DNA of 64,000 nucleotides from Amycolatopsis thermophila (GCF_030814215.1 NZ_JAUSUT010000001.1:4712001-4776000), one strand, 5' to 3'; counted from the stretch's first letter, positions 42,107 through 56,814 are shown. Made by a program: numbers and translations. The notes: generated by a model not told the origin, from the letters alone.

Positions 42107-42853
42107 TCACGCCGAGCCGGCCGCCAGGTCGTGGGCGATGGCCGTCGCCGTGGCGGAGAGGGCTCCCACCCACGTCGGGAGCAGGTCGTGGTCGAAGCGG
42201 GCCGACGGCAGGGCCAGGGACAGCGCCGCCGCGGGTTCGTCGCCCGCCGGCCACGGGATCGCGACCCCGACGGCGGTCAGGCCGGTCTCGGTGAGCTGGT
42301 CGTTGATCGCGAACCCCCGTTTGCGGATCAGCCCCAGCTCCCGCCGCAGCCGGGTCAGGTTGACGTCCGTCCCGGCGTAGCGGCGGGTCAGCTCGCCGGG
42401 CGGCAATGCGGCCAGCAACGCCTTGCCGCCGGACGCCAGGTGTGCCGGCAGCACCCGCCCGGCCCGGTCGCCCACCCGCAGGATCTGGTCGCACTCCACC
42501 GACGCCGCGAACCGCACCTCCGCGCCCGCCAGGACCTGCAGGTTCACCGTCTCCCGCACCCGCGCCACCAGCGCCTGCAGGTGCGGCATCGCCGCCTGCC
42601 GCAGCAACGCCACCGGAGCGCCCACCGGATCGGCGGGCCGCAGCACCGGCCCGGCCCGGTAGCGCCGGTCGGGGCCCCGCTCGGCGAAATCCCGGTACAC
42701 CAGCATCGCCAGCAGCCGGTGAGCCGTCGACCGGGAGACACCCAGGCGGGCGGCCGCCTCCGACACCCCCAGCGGCCCCTCCTGCTGCAGCAGCGTCGCC
42801 AGGTGGAGCGCGTGGTCGACGGAGTCGATCGCGTACGGCGGCTTGTTCTTCAC
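42107..42853 (-). CDS. IclR family regulator of the gentisate cluster
   Basis: A 248-residue regulator. The winged helix is LGVSEAAARLGVSRSTAHRLLAML (about residues 28-51) and the IclR effector domain includes VNLQVLAGAEVRFAASVE, HLASGGKALLAALP and RKRGFAINDQLTETGLTAVGVAI. It is divergent from the aromatic-acid transporter that begins the gentisate operon, 48 bp away, so it is its probable regulator. The effector may be gentisate or 3-hydroxybenzoate. Confidence 0.9.
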   Translation of the reverse strand: MKNKPPYAIDSVDHALHLATLLQQEGPLGVSEAAARLGVSRSTAHRLLAMLVYRDFAERGPDRRYRAGPVLRPADPVGAPVALLRQAAMPHLQALVARVRETVNLQVLAGAEVRFAASVECDQILRVGDRAGRVLPAHLASGGKALLAALPPGELTRRYAGTDVNLTRLRRELGLIRKRGFAINDQLTETGLTAVGVAIPWPAGDEPAAALSLALPSARFDHDLLPTWVGALSATATAIAHDLAAGSA

Positions 42854-42876
42854 AGCAGAATTCTAGATCCCTGCTG
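42853..42876. promoter_or_regulatory. Putative IclR operator of the gentisate operon
   Basis: CAGCAG (42853-42858) and CTGCTG (42871-42876) are perfect arms 12 bp apart, enclosing the palindrome AGAATTCT. They lie in the 48-bp gap between the IclR gene and the transporter, overlapping the IclR start. Confidence 0.45.
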
Positions 42877-42901
42877 ACAGAACTTCACTTACGTTCGTGC
42901 C

Positions 42902-44173
42902 ATGCCCGCCGCTCCGCGCAACGCCGCGCCCCTGGTGACCGCCCTGTGCTGGGTGGTCGTCGTGTTCGACGGATACGACCTCATCGTCTACGGCACGGCC
43001 CTGCCGCGCCTGCTCACCGAACCCGGCTGGAACCTGACCAGCAGCACCGCCGGCCTGCTCGGCAGCCTCGCCTTCGCCGGCATGCTGCTGGGCGCCCTGC
43101 TCGCCGGCCGCCTGGCCGACACGCTCGGCCGCCGCCGGACGATCCTGGCCTGCACCGCCTGGTTCTCGGTGTTCACCGCGCTCTGCGCGATCGCGCCCGA
43201 CCCCGTCACGTTCGGCGCGTTCCGGCTGCTCGCCGGGCTCGGGCTGGGCGGTCTGGTGCCCTCGGCCAACGCGCTCGGCAGCGAGTTCGTCCCCGCGCGC
43301 AGCCGCTCGGTGGTGTCCACGCTGATGATGTCCGGCGTCCCGATCGGCGGCAGCCTCGCCGCGCTGATCGGCATCGCGGTGCTGCCCCGCTACGGCTGGG
43401 AGGCGATGTTCCTCATCGCGCTCCTGGCGCTGGTGCTGGTGCTCCCGCTGTGCGCGTGGCTGCTGCCCGAGTCCCCGGCCTGGCTGCGCACCCGGGGCCG
43501 CACCAGCGAGGCCGAAGCGCTGGAGCAGCGCTTCGGCCTCGTCCCGGAGACGCGAACCGTGCCGCAGCGGGGTTTCCGCGCCCTGCTCAAACCGCCGTAC
43601 ACCGGCGCCACCGTCGCGTTCGCCCTCGCCACGCTCGCGACCCTGTTCGCCTGGTACGGCCTGGGCACGTGGCTGCCGCAGCTGATGCGGCAGAGCGGGT
43701 TCGACCTCGGTTCGTCGCTGACGTTCCTGCTCGCGCTCAACCTCGGCGCCGTCGCCGGGTCGCTGGTCACCGCGTGGGCCGGTGCCCGGATGGGCCCGCG
43801 GCGCGCCGCCGTGCTCGCCGCGGCCGTCGCCGCCGTGGGGTTGCTCGTGCTGGTGCTGCACCCGGCGCAACTGGTGGTCTACCTCGCGCTCGTCCTCGCC
43901 GGGGTCGGCACGCACGGCACCCAGTGCCTGATCATCGCCGCCGTCGCCGACCACTACCCGGCGCCGTTGCGCGGATCGGCGCTCGGTTCGGCGCTGGGCG
44001 TCGGGCGCATCGGCGCCGTGCTCGCGCCGCAGGCCGGCGGCTGGCTGCTGGCCGCCGGGCTGGGCGTCACCTCCAACTTCCTCGTGTTCGCCATCGGCGC
44101 GGCCGTCGCCAGCGGCTTCGTCTCGGCCTGCCCCCGTCCCGTTGTCACCCAGGAAGGAGCGGTCACGCGATGA
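42902..44173 (+). CDS. MFS aromatic acid:H+ symporter (AAHS family)
   Basis: A 423-residue transporter. VVVVFDGYDLIVYGTALPRLL at the N-terminus is the diagnostic DGYD motif of AAHS carriers (PcaK, BenK, GenK, MhbT), and GRLADTLGRRRTILACT and LPESPAWLRTRGR follow. It likely imports 3-hydroxybenzoate or gentisate. It begins the plus-strand gentisate operon; its stop overlaps the dioxygenase start by 4 nt. Confidence 0.93.
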   Translation: MPAAPRNAAPLVTALCWVVVVFDGYDLIVYGTALPRLLTEPGWNLTSSTAGLLGSLAFAGMLLGALLAGRLADTLGRRRTILACTAWFSVFTALCAIAPDPVTFGAFRLLAGLGLGGLVPSANALGSEFVPARSRSVVSTLMMSGVPIGGSLAALIGIAVLPRYGWEAMFLIALLALVLVLPLCAWLLPESPAWLRTRGRTSEAEALEQRFGLVPETRTVPQRGFRALLKPPYTGATVAFALATLATLFAWYGLGTWLPQLMRQSGFDLGSSLTFLLALNLGAVAGSLVTAWAGARMGPRRAAVLAAAVAAVGLLVLVLHPAQLVVYLALVLAGVGTHGTQCLIIAAVADHYPAPLRGSALGSALGVGRIGAVLAPQAGGWLLAAGLGVTSNFLVFAIGAAVASGFVSACPRPVVTQEGAVTR

Positions 44174-45243
44174 CCGGCAACCAGCCCGAACCGTCCCCGG
44201 AGCTCGACGAGCTGTACCGGGGATTCCAGGAGGAACTCCTCGTTCCACTGTGGACCGAAATCGGCGACCTGATGCCGATGAGCCCGTCGCCGGCGATGCG
44301 CCCGCACGCCTGGCGGTGGAAGACCCTGCTGCCGCTGGCGGAGAAGGCCGGCGAGCTGGTCCCGGTCGGCCGCGGCGGTGAGCGCCGCGCCATCGCGCTG
44401 GCCAACCCCGGCCTGGGCGGCGCCCCGTACGCGACGCCAACGCTGTGGGCCGCGATCCAGTACCTCGGCCCGGGTGAGAACGCGCCCGAGCACCGGCACA
44501 CGCAGAACGCGTTCCGGTTCGTCGTCGAGGGCGATGGTGTGTGGACGGTCGTCGACGGCGACCCGGTCGCGATGCGCCGCGGCGACTTCCTGCTCACCCC
44601 CGGCTGGCACTTCCACGGCCACCACAACACCTCCAGCGAGCCGATGGCCTGGATCGACGGCCTGGACATCCCGTTCGTGCACTACACCGGCTCCGCGTTC
44701 TTCGAGTTCGGCCCGGAGAAGGTGTCCAGCACACAGACCCCGGACCGCTCGCGTGCCGAGCGGCTGTGGGCCCACCCGGGCCTGCGGCCGGTGTCGCACA
44801 CCGCTCCCGCGGTCAACTCGCCGATCGCCGCCTACCGCTGGGAGCACACCGACGCCGCCCTGACCGACCAGCTCGCCCTGGAGGACGAGGGCTACCCCGG
44901 CGTCGTCGAACCCGGCCACGCCGCTGTCCGCTTCACGAACCCGACCACCGGCGGCGACGTCATGCCGACCATCCGCGCGGAGTTCCACCGGCTGCGCGCC
45001 GGCGCGGAAACCGCCGCCCGCCAGGAGGTCGGTTCCGCCGTGTGGCAGGTCTTCGAGGGCTCGGGCACGGTCCGCGTCGCCGACCGGGAATGGCACGTCG
45101 ACCACGGCGACCTGTTCGTCGTCCCGTCCTGGGCCCCGGTGACCCTGGCCGCCGACACGCAGCTGGACCTGTTCCGGTTCAGCGACACCCCGATCTTCGA
45201 ACGACTGCACGCCGACCGCGTGCGGGTGGGAGGACAGCAGTGA
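44170..45243 (+). CDS. Gentisate 1,2-dioxygenase
   Basis: A 357-residue bicupin ring-cleaving enzyme converting gentisate to maleylpyruvate with O2 and Fe(II). The N-terminal cupin carries APEHRHTQNAFRFVVEG (first iron His pair) and TPGWHFHGHHN; the C-terminal cupin (SAVWQVFEGSGTVRV, HVDHGDLFVVPSW) has lost most ligands, as usual in this family. ALANPGLGGAPYATPTLWAAIQYLGPGE is highly typical. It sits between the transporter and fumarylpyruvate hydrolase with 4-nt overlaps on both sides. Confidence 0.95.
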   Translation: MTGNQPEPSPELDELYRGFQEELLVPLWTEIGDLMPMSPSPAMRPHAWRWKTLLPLAEKAGELVPVGRGGERRAIALANPGLGGAPYATPTLWAAIQYLGPGENAPEHRHTQNAFRFVVEGDGVWTVVDGDPVAMRRGDFLLTPGWHFHGHHNTSSEPMAWIDGLDIPFVHYTGSAFFEFGPEKVSSTQTPDRSRAERLWAHPGLRPVSHTAPAVNSPIAAYRWEHTDAALTDQLALEDEGYPGVVEPGHAAVRFTNPTTGGDVMPTIRAEFHRLRAGAETAARQEVGSAVWQVFEGSGTVRVADREWHVDHGDLFVVPSWAPVTLAADTQLDLFRFSDTPIFERLHADRVRVGGQQ

Positions 45244-46073
45244 AACTCGCAACCCTGCGCACCGCCGAGGGCACCCGGGCGATCCGCGTCGAGGGCGAGC
45301 GCTACGCCGAACTCGGTGCGCCCGACGTCGGTGCGTTCCTGGCCCAGGAGGACTGGCGCGCCCGGGCCGGGGCGGTCACGCCGGAGCGGCCGCTGGCCGG
45401 CGCGGACCTCGCCCCGGTCGTGCCGCGGCCGGGCAAGATCCTGTGCGTCGGCCTGAACTACCGCAACCACATCCTGGAGATGGGCCGCGAACTCCCCGAG
45501 TACCCGACGCTGTTCGCGAAGTTCCCGGAGGCGCTGATCGGCCCCGCCGACCCGGTCGCGCTGCCGCCGGAATCGGACGCGGTGGACTGGGAGGCCGAGC
45601 TCGCCATCGTCATCGGCACCAGCGTGCGGCGTGCCGGCGAGGCCGAGGCCGAGGCGGCGATCGCCGGGTTCAGCGTCCTCAACGACGTGACCACCCGCGA
45701 CTGGCAGTACCGGTCGCCGCAGTGGTTGCAGGGCAAGACGTTCGAGGGCACCACGCCGTTCGGCCCGTACCTGGTGACCCCGGACGAACTGCCCGGCGGC
45801 ACCGCGCCCGCGCTCGACCTGAGCTGCTCGGTCGACGGCGAGCAGGTGCAGAAGGCGAACACCGAAGACCTGGTGTTCAACCCGGTCGAGCTGGTCCGGT
45901 ACGCCTCGACGATCCTCACGCTGCGGCCCGGCGACGTCATCGCCACCGGCACCCCCGGCGGCGTCGGCCACGCGCGCAAGCCCCCGCGTTACCTGACCGC
46001 GGGCGCGCGGCTGGTGACCGAGATCAGCGGCCTCGGCCGCCTGGAGAACGTGGCCCGCGATGAGCACGCGTGA
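45240..46073 (+). CDS. Fumarylpyruvate hydrolase (FAH family)
   Basis: A 277-residue FAH-fold hydrolase splitting 3-fumarylpyruvate to fumarate and pyruvate. ILCVGLNYRNHILEMG, DWEAELAIVIG (metal Glu), FSVLNDVTTRDWQYRSPQWLQGKTFEGTTPFGPYLVT and GDVIATGTPGGVGHARKPP are the FAH landmarks. The GTG start overlaps the dioxygenase stop by 4 nt, and its end overlaps the isomerase by 14 nt. Position in the operon settles the substrate better than sequence does. Confidence 0.92.
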   Translation: MKLATLRTAEGTRAIRVEGERYAELGAPDVGAFLAQEDWRARAGAVTPERPLAGADLAPVVPRPGKILCVGLNYRNHILEMGRELPEYPTLFAKFPEALIGPADPVALPPESDAVDWEAELAIVIGTSVRRAGEAEAEAAIAGFSVLNDVTTRDWQYRSPQWLQGKTFEGTTPFGPYLVTPDELPGGTAPALDLSCSVDGEQVQKANTEDLVFNPVELVRYASTILTLRPGDVIATGTPGGVGHARKPPRYLTAGARLVTEISGLGRLENVARDEHA

Positions 46074-46647
46074 CTGGATGGACGAGGGCACGCGGCTGGT
46101 GCTGGACGCGATCGGGAAACTGGCGGACGACGAGTTCGACGCGCCGACCCTGCTGCCCGGCTGGACCCGCCGCCACCTCGTCGCGCACCTGCACTACAAC
46201 GCCGAGGCATTGCGGCGCCTGGTGAGCTGGGCCCGCACCGGGGTCGAGGCGCGCATGTACGAAAGCGCCGAGCAGCGGGCGGCCGAGATCGCAGAGGGCG
46301 CGAAGCTGCCCGTCGCCGAGCTGCGCCGGAGGGTGCGGGAGTCGGCGGACGCGCTGGCCGCCGACCTCGACGCCCTGCCCGCGGACGCCTGGTCCCACCA
46401 GGTGGTCACCGCGCAGGGCCGGACGGTGCCGGCCACCGAGATCGTCTGGATGCGGACCCGCGAGGTCGCGGTGCACGCGGTCGACCTGGCCACCGGCACC
46501 GGGTTCGAGGACCTGCCGGACGACCTGGTCCAGGCCCTCGTCGAGGACGCGCTCAAGCGCCGTCTGGCTCAGGGGCAGGGCCCCGCGCTGGCCCGCTGGC
46601 TCACCGGACGCGCCTCGCAAGCGCCCGACCTCGGCCCCTGGCTCTAG
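46060..46647 (+). CDS. Mycothiol-dependent maleylpyruvate isomerase
   Basis: A 195-residue DinB/MDMPI-fold protein that isomerises maleylpyruvate to fumarylpyruvate using mycothiol, the actinobacterial replacement for glutathione. PTLLPGWTRRHLVAHLHYNAEALRRLVSWA is the first zinc-His region, and MRTREVAVHAVDLATG carries the second His/Glu set. Its length equals the Corynebacterium enzyme class. It overlaps fumarylpyruvate hydrolase by 14 nt. Its presence implies mycothiol production in the host. Confidence 0.93.
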   Translation: MSTRDWMDEGTRLVLDAIGKLADDEFDAPTLLPGWTRRHLVAHLHYNAEALRRLVSWARTGVEARMYESAEQRAAEIAEGAKLPVAELRRRVRESADALAADLDALPADAWSHQVVTAQGRTVPATEIVWMRTREVAVHAVDLATGTGFEDLPDDLVQALVEDALKRRLAQGQGPALARWLTGRASQAPDLGPWL

Positions 46648-46658
46648 GAGGAGAAGAC

Positions 46659-47831
46659 ATGACCGACACCGATGTCGTGGTGGTGGGCGGCGGGATCGGC
46701 GGCCTGGCCAACGCCTACGCCCTCGCCTCGGCGGGGCACCGCGTGCGCGTGCTGGAGCGGGCGCCCGCGTTCGCCGAGGTGGGCGCCGGGCTGCAGCTGG
46801 CGCCCAACGCCACCCGGATCCTGCGTGAGTGGGGCCTGCTCGACGAGGTCGTCGCGCGCGGGGTGCTGCCGCGGCGGCTCGTGCTCAAGGACGCGCTCGA
46901 CGGCGCCGAACTGACCTCGCTCGACCTCGGCCAGGGCTTCGTCGACCGCTACGGGGCGCCGTACGTGGTCATCCACCGCAGCGACCTGCTGACGATCCTG
47001 CACGACGCCTGCCGCGACGCCGGGGTCGAACTGCTCGCCGACCACAAGGTCGACGACGTCGAGGTCCTGCCCGAGGGCGTGCGGGTGCGCGCGGGGGAGC
47101 GGGAGTTCGCGGCGGAGGCGGCGCTGGCCGCGGACGGGCTGTGGTCGTCGCTGCGGCCACGGCTGTCCCGCGACCAGCCGGTGTGCTCGGGGTACGTCGC
47201 CTACCGCGGCACCCGGCCGGTGGCCGAGGTGACCGGGCTGGATTCCGATGTGCTGACCGACGTGGTGGTCCACTTCGGACCGAAGTGCCACCTGGTGCAG
47301 TACCCGCTGCGCGGCGGCGAGCTGCTCAACACGGTCGCCGTGTTCGCCTCGCCGTCCTACGAGCGGGGCGCGGCGGAGTGGGGCGGGCCGGACGAGCTGG
47401 ACGCGGCGTTCGAGGGCACCTGCGACGCGGTCCGGCGCGGCCTGGAATGGCTGTGGCGGGACCGGCGGTGGCCGATGTACGACCGGCTGCCCGTGGAGCG
47501 GTGGGTGGACGGACGGCTGGCCCTGACCGGGGACGCGGCGCACCCGATGCTGCAGTACCTCGCGCAGGGGGCGTGCCAGGCGCTGGAGGACGCGCACAGC
47601 CTCGCCGGCGAGGTGGCCAAGCAGCAGGCCGCGTCGGCGCTGGAGTGGCCGGGCGCGCTGGCGGCCTACGAGCAGGCCCGCACGGCGCGGACGGCGCGGG
47701 TCCAGTCGAGCGCGCGGGTCTGGGGAGAGCTCTGGCACTGCGACGGCCTCGCCCGGTTGCTGCGCAACCAGTACCTGACGGAACGCAGGTTGGACGACTA
47801 CCGCTGGACGGACTGGCTCTACCGGCCGTGA
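46659..47831 (+). CDS. 3-hydroxybenzoate 6-monooxygenase
   Basis: A 390-residue flavoprotein hydroxylase of the PHBH group that makes gentisate from 3-hydroxybenzoate with NAD(P)H and O2. GGGIGGLANAYALASAGHRVRVLERA is the FAD Rossmann motif, AALAADGLWSSLR is the DG motif, and LTGDAAHPMLQYLAQGACQALEDA is the GD-FAD motif. VGAGLQLAPNATRIL is shared with salicylate and 3-hydroxybenzoate hydroxylases. The ATG follows TAGGAGGAGA. It completes the pathway in this operon. Confidence 0.92.
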   Translation: MTDTDVVVVGGGIGGLANAYALASAGHRVRVLERAPAFAEVGAGLQLAPNATRILREWGLLDEVVARGVLPRRLVLKDALDGAELTSLDLGQGFVDRYGAPYVVIHRSDLLTILHDACRDAGVELLADHKVDDVEVLPEGVRVRAGEREFAAEAALAADGLWSSLRPRLSRDQPVCSGYVAYRGTRPVAEVTGLDSDVLTDVVVHFGPKCHLVQYPLRGGELLNTVAVFASPSYERGAAEWGGPDELDAAFEGTCDAVRRGLEWLWRDRRWPMYDRLPVERWVDGRLALTGDAAHPMLQYLAQGACQALEDAHSLAGEVAKQQAASALEWPGALAAYEQARTARTARVQSSARVWGELWHCDGLARLLRNQYLTERRLDDYRWTDWLYRP

Positions 47832-47873
47832 GGCGAAGGGGGCACCTCTCGCGGGCGAGGTGCCCCCTTCGCC
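47832..47873 (+). terminator. Hairpin terminator of the gentisate operon
   Basis: GGCGAAGGGGGCACCTC (47832-47848) and its exact complement at 47857-47873 form a 17-bp stem with an 8-nt loop right at the operon's stop codon. No U-run, but the stem is very stable. Confidence 0.85.
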
Positions 47874-47934
47874 GCCGGTTGCGGCGGGACCGTCCGCGGA
47901 GGACGCTGGTCCGCACGCGCCGGGAGGAGCGACC

Positions 47935-48573
47935 ATGGGGACGACGTACCTGCACGCGGTGGCCTCGCTGGACGGCTACATCGCCGATGAGCACGACGAC
48001 GTGGGACCGCTCCACGACTGGTACTTCAACGGCGACCACCCGCTCGTCGAGGAGGACCATCCCGACGTCCACGGCGCGCCGTTCCGGGTCTCGGCGGCCT
48101 CGGCCGAGTACGTGCGCGGGATGTGGTCGCGCCAGAAGGTCCTGGTCGTCGGCCGGCGCCAGTTCGACCTGACCAACGGCTGGGAGGGGCATCCGCCGGC
48201 GAGCGAGCACGTCGTGGTCGTGTCGCACCGGCCGCGGCCGCAGGGCTGGCACCCGGAGGCGCCGTACCACTTCGCCGGCTCGGTGGCGGAGGGGATCGCA
48301 CGAGCGCAGGAGCTGGCCGGCGACGGTGAGATCGGGGTGGGCGCGGGCGACGTCGGCGGGCAGGCGCTGGCGCTGGGACTCGTCGACCACGTGGCGATCG
48401 ACGTCGTGCCGGTCGTCTTCGGACGGGGGAAGCCGTACTTCGGGACGCTCGCCGACGGCACCCTGATGCTCGGTGATCCCGACGTGGTCATCCAGGGCGA
48501 CGGTGTGCTGCACCTGCGCCTCCCCGCCCGCTCGGGGGCCGGCCGTTGGTCGTCTTCTACAACTGCTGAGTGA
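47935..48573 (+). CDS. Dihydrofolate reductase family protein (RibD-like)
   Basis: A 212-residue member of the DHFR/RibD C-terminal fold. TYLHAVASLDGYIADEHDDVGPLHDW is the substrate-side N-terminus, KVLVVGRRQFDLTNGW is an NADPH-proximal loop, and GAGDVGGQALALGLVDHVAIDVVPVVFGRGKPYF is the classic C-terminal block. Such proteins in actinobacteria are often called YwjB- or YyaP-like reductases; the substrate is unknown. The ATG follows CGGGAGGAGC. It is a single gene after the gentisate terminator. Confidence 0.87.
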   Translation: MGTTYLHAVASLDGYIADEHDDVGPLHDWYFNGDHPLVEEDHPDVHGAPFRVSAASAEYVRGMWSRQKVLVVGRRQFDLTNGWEGHPPASEHVVVVSHRPRPQGWHPEAPYHFAGSVAEGIARAQELAGDGEIGVGAGDVGGQALALGLVDHVAIDVVPVVFGRGKPYFGTLADGTLMLGDPDVVIQGDGVLHLRLPARSGAGRWSSSTTAE

Positions 48574-48784
48574 TCAGGCTCTCAGGGCTACCGGGGTCCC
48601 GCGTGCACGCGAGCCGCGGGCATTGTGCCGGGTCAGCGGGCTCCTTTGGAGGGTTCCGACAAAAAACGGCCGTCGGCACGGTGCGGGTGCGACGATCACA
48701 CTACCGGTGGGTACGCGCGATGCTGGATGAGCGGCCAGGGGAGGCCGCGCAGTCCAACCACCACAACTTGTGAGGCTCGATTCG

Positions 48785-54271
<5,487 letters not shown>

Positions 54272-54283
54272 CGGCGCGGACGT

Positions 54284-54320
54284 GAACTGCCCCCGGCGGG
54301 ACCTCCGCCGGGGGCAGTTC
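54284..54320 (+). terminator. Hairpin terminator of the giant carboxylase
   Basis: GAACTGCCCCCGGCGG (54284-54299) and its exact complement (54305-54320) form a 16-bp stem with a 5-nt loop, 12 bp after the stop codon. TGTT follows. Strong stem without a long U-run. Confidence 0.85.
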
Positions 54321-54329
54321 TGTTCCGGG

Positions 54330-55320
54330 CGCTGGCCTTGCGCCCCGGCCCGGGGCCGGGCCGGGCAGCTCGCCCGTGGCCGGTGGCCCGGGGTTGCCCG
54401 GGGTGGCTGCTGGCTGGTGGCCGGGGGTTGCCAGGTGGCTGGTGCGCGCAGCCGGCGCTCGCGCCGGGCGGCCGGAGCCCGGTGCCGGTGCAGCCGGTGC
54501 CGGCACCGCTGCCGGCGCTGGGGTCGGTGCAGCTGCCCGGTCGCTGGGGCGCGCCGCGGGGGCCGGGTGGCTGGTGGCGGCGGCTACCCGGTGGCCGCTG
54601 ATCCCCACCGGGGCCGGGGCGGTGGCTGGTGGGCGGGCCCGGGTGCTGCTGCCGGGTCGGACGGCCGCCGCCGGATGCCGGTGGCTGGTGGTCGGTGGCT
54701 GGTGCGCGGACCCGGGTGCTGCTGCCGGGGGATGGCCGCCACCCCGGTGCCCGTGCCTGCGGCCCGGTGGCCTGCGGCATCCGGTCGATGGCTGCGGCCC
54801 GGTGCCGGTGGCTGGTGGCTGGTGCGCGGGCCGGGTGCTGCCGCCGGGTGGGACAGCCGCCACCCGGTGCCCGTGCCTGCGGCCGTGTGGCCTGCGGCAT
54901 CCGGTCGATGGCTGCGGCCCGGTGCCCGCGGCTGCGGCCTTGCGCCGGTGGCGGGTGGCGGGTGGTTGCGGCCCGGTGGCCTGGCGTCATCTTGTCGATG
55001 GCTGCGGCCCGGTGCCGGTGGCTGGTGCGCGGGCCGGGTGCTGCCGCCGGGTGGGACGGCCGCCACCCGGTGCCCGTGCCTGCGGCCCGTTGCCCGCGGC
55101 TTCGGCCCTGCGCCGGTGGCGGGTGGTTGCGGCCCGGTGGCCTGCGGCATCCGGTCGATGTCCGCCGCCCGATAGCCGCCACCCGGTGCTCGGCGGGAGG
55201 CTGCCGCCGCCACCCGGGATGGTTCCCGGCACCCGCCGCCGCCCGCGGGCTGGTTCCAGGCGCCCGCCGGCCACCCGCGGGCTGGTTCCCGCCGCGTGCT
55301 GGGCGCGTCCCCGCCACGCG
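54330..55320. repeat. GC-rich mosaic repeat region of about 1 kb
   Basis: A gene-free stretch made of shuffled copies of a few modules. GTGCGCGGGCCGGGTGCTG plus a GCCGCCACCCGGTGCCCGTG tail recurs near 54826 and 55026. CATCCGGTCGATGGCTGCGG recurs near 54779 and 54899, with CATCCGGTCGATG again near 55148. GGTGGCTGGTG occurs many times. Spacing is irregular, so no single period holds. Open frames on both strands give only Pro/Arg/Gly-rich peptides. No transposase, RNA gene or CRISPR-like spacing is visible. Confidence 0.8.
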
Positions 55321-55326
55321 CCGGGC

Positions 55327-56580
55327 TCAGCGGCGGGCGCGGGCCAGCACCTTGCGCGCCGCGCGGGCCGGGGGACCGTCGCCGGCCCGTACGACCCCAA
55401 GGCCGGGGAACGCACGCCGCAGGCGCTGGGCCTCCGCGGGGTCGTGGAGCACCACACAGCCGCCCTCACCGTGCTCCGCCATCTGCTCCGCGAACACCCG
55501 CGCCGCGCCGTGGCTGTCCACCACCACGTCCGGCACGCCGTGGCGTTCCCGCACGTCCTTCGCGAACGCGGCGACGGCTTCGGCGTCCGGCAGGGGGCCC
55601 GCCGTCACGACCTCGGCGCCCGTGCCCGCGAACGCCGCCGCGCAGGCGCGCGCGAACCGGCTCGCGCTCGTCACCACCACCAGCTCGAAACCGCCCGTCC
55701 GGGCGCGCCGCAGGCCCCGGCTCTCCGGCGCGCCCTCGACGTGCTCCACCAGCTCGGCCGCGCAGCGCGCGATCACGTCCGGGCGCTCCCGCGGGATCCA
55801 GTGCCCGCCCGGCAGCCGCCGCACCCACAGCCGCGGCGCCCAGCGCCCCACCTCGGTCTGCAGCGCGGGCGTGACGTACGGATCGCCCAGCGGTGCGAGC
55901 ACCTGCACCGGGATCTCGGCCGCCCGCGGGCGGGGCCGGGACAGCCGCGCGCCGACGTTCGCCCGGTACAGCTCCAGCCCGTGCACGGCGTCCGCGACCC
56001 GCGGCCGGCCCACCGAGGGCCCGGACAGCCTCGCCAGCACCCGCTGACCGGCCCCGGACCGCCAGCCCAGCTCGGGAACCAGCGGGATCTGGAAGAACAC
56101 GATGTAGGTCGAGTGCACCAGCTGCCGCAGCGCGGGCGCCCATCCCGAGGGCCGCCGCAGCTTGCCGCGGAACCAGTCCCCGGCGTGGTCCAGCGACGGC
56201 CCGGAAATCGAGGTGAACGACGCGATCCGGCCGCGCAGCGCATCCGACGTGACGGCGTGCCAGCACTGGATCGATCCCCAGTCGTGCGCGAGGAGGTGCA
56301 CCGGACGGCCGGGACTGACCGCCGCGAGGACGGCCTCCAGGTCCTCGGTCAGCCGCTCCAGCCGGTAGCCGTCCCTCCGACGTGGACGGTCCGATTCGCC
56401 CGCGCCGCGCACGTCGTAGGTCACCACGTGGAACCGCTGCGCCAGCAGGGCCGCGACGCCGTCCCACACCGAGCGGTCGTCGGGATAGCCGTGCACGCAC
56501 ACCACGACCGGGGCCGCCGCATCGCCGGCCTCCGCGACCGCGATCCGCGTGCCGTCGCGGGACACCACTCGCCGGACCAC
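55327..56580 (-). CDS. Alpha/beta hydrolase fused to a vestigial SDR domain (EphD-like)
   Basis: A 417-residue protein. Residues 1-285 are an epoxide-hydrolase-like alpha/beta hydrolase: VCVHGYPDDRSVWDG (oxyanion His-Gly), HLLAHDWGSIQCWHAV (nucleophile Asp in HDWGS), and LPGGHWIPRERP with the catalytic His. The last 130 residues align with the SDR half of EphD-type fusions (usually near 590 residues) but the glycine loop has become VTSASRFARACAAAFA and the YxxxK segment is absent. The C-terminus is therefore truncated and degenerate. A palindrome in front suggests TetR control. Confidence 0.82.
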   Translation of the reverse strand: MVRRVVSRDGTRIAVAEAGDAAAPVVVCVHGYPDDRSVWDGVAALLAQRFHVVTYDVRGAGESDRPRRRDGYRLERLTEDLEAVLAAVSPGRPVHLLAHDWGSIQCWHAVTSDALRGRIASFTSISGPSLDHAGDWFRGKLRRPSGWAPALRQLVHSTYIVFFQIPLVPELGWRSGAGQRVLARLSGPSVGRPRVADAVHGLELYRANVGARLSRPRPRAAEIPVQVLAPLGDPYVTPALQTEVGRWAPRLWVRRLPGGHWIPRERPDVIARCAAELVEHVEGAPESRGLRRARTGGFELVVVTSASRFARACAAAFAGTGAEVVTAGPLPDAEAVAAFAKDVRERHGVPDVVVDSHGAARVFAEQMAEHGEGGCVVLHDPAEAQRLRRAFPGLGVVRAGDGPPARAARKVLARARR

Positions 56581-56611
56581 GCCGCCTCCTCACCGAAGCT
56601 ATTACCCGAAG

Positions 56612-56622
56612 TAACAGTTACC
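56612..56622. promoter_or_regulatory. Putative TetR-type operator before the hydrolase gene
   Basis: GTAACAGTTAC is a perfect palindrome with 5-bp arms, embedded in a longer imperfect dyad (ACCCG on the left, CGGGT on the right), 32 bp upstream of the hydrolase start. The rest of the 56581-56929 gap holds one further site (56815) and no gene with convincing codon usage. Confidence 0.5.
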
Positions 56623-56814
56623 GGGTCGAGCATCGGCGGCCGGGGGGAGGGTTGTCAAGCGCCGCCACGAGGTCCAGTCCACACGCGTGAGTGACGCACC
56701 AAGGAAGGATCCCCTGTGCCCCAAGGAAAATTCTCCCGCCCGCCGTGACGGATCCGGTTCGCGGCGCCGAGCAGCGGAAGTCGCCGCGGAACCGTACCGC
56801 GGTGCGATTGCAAC

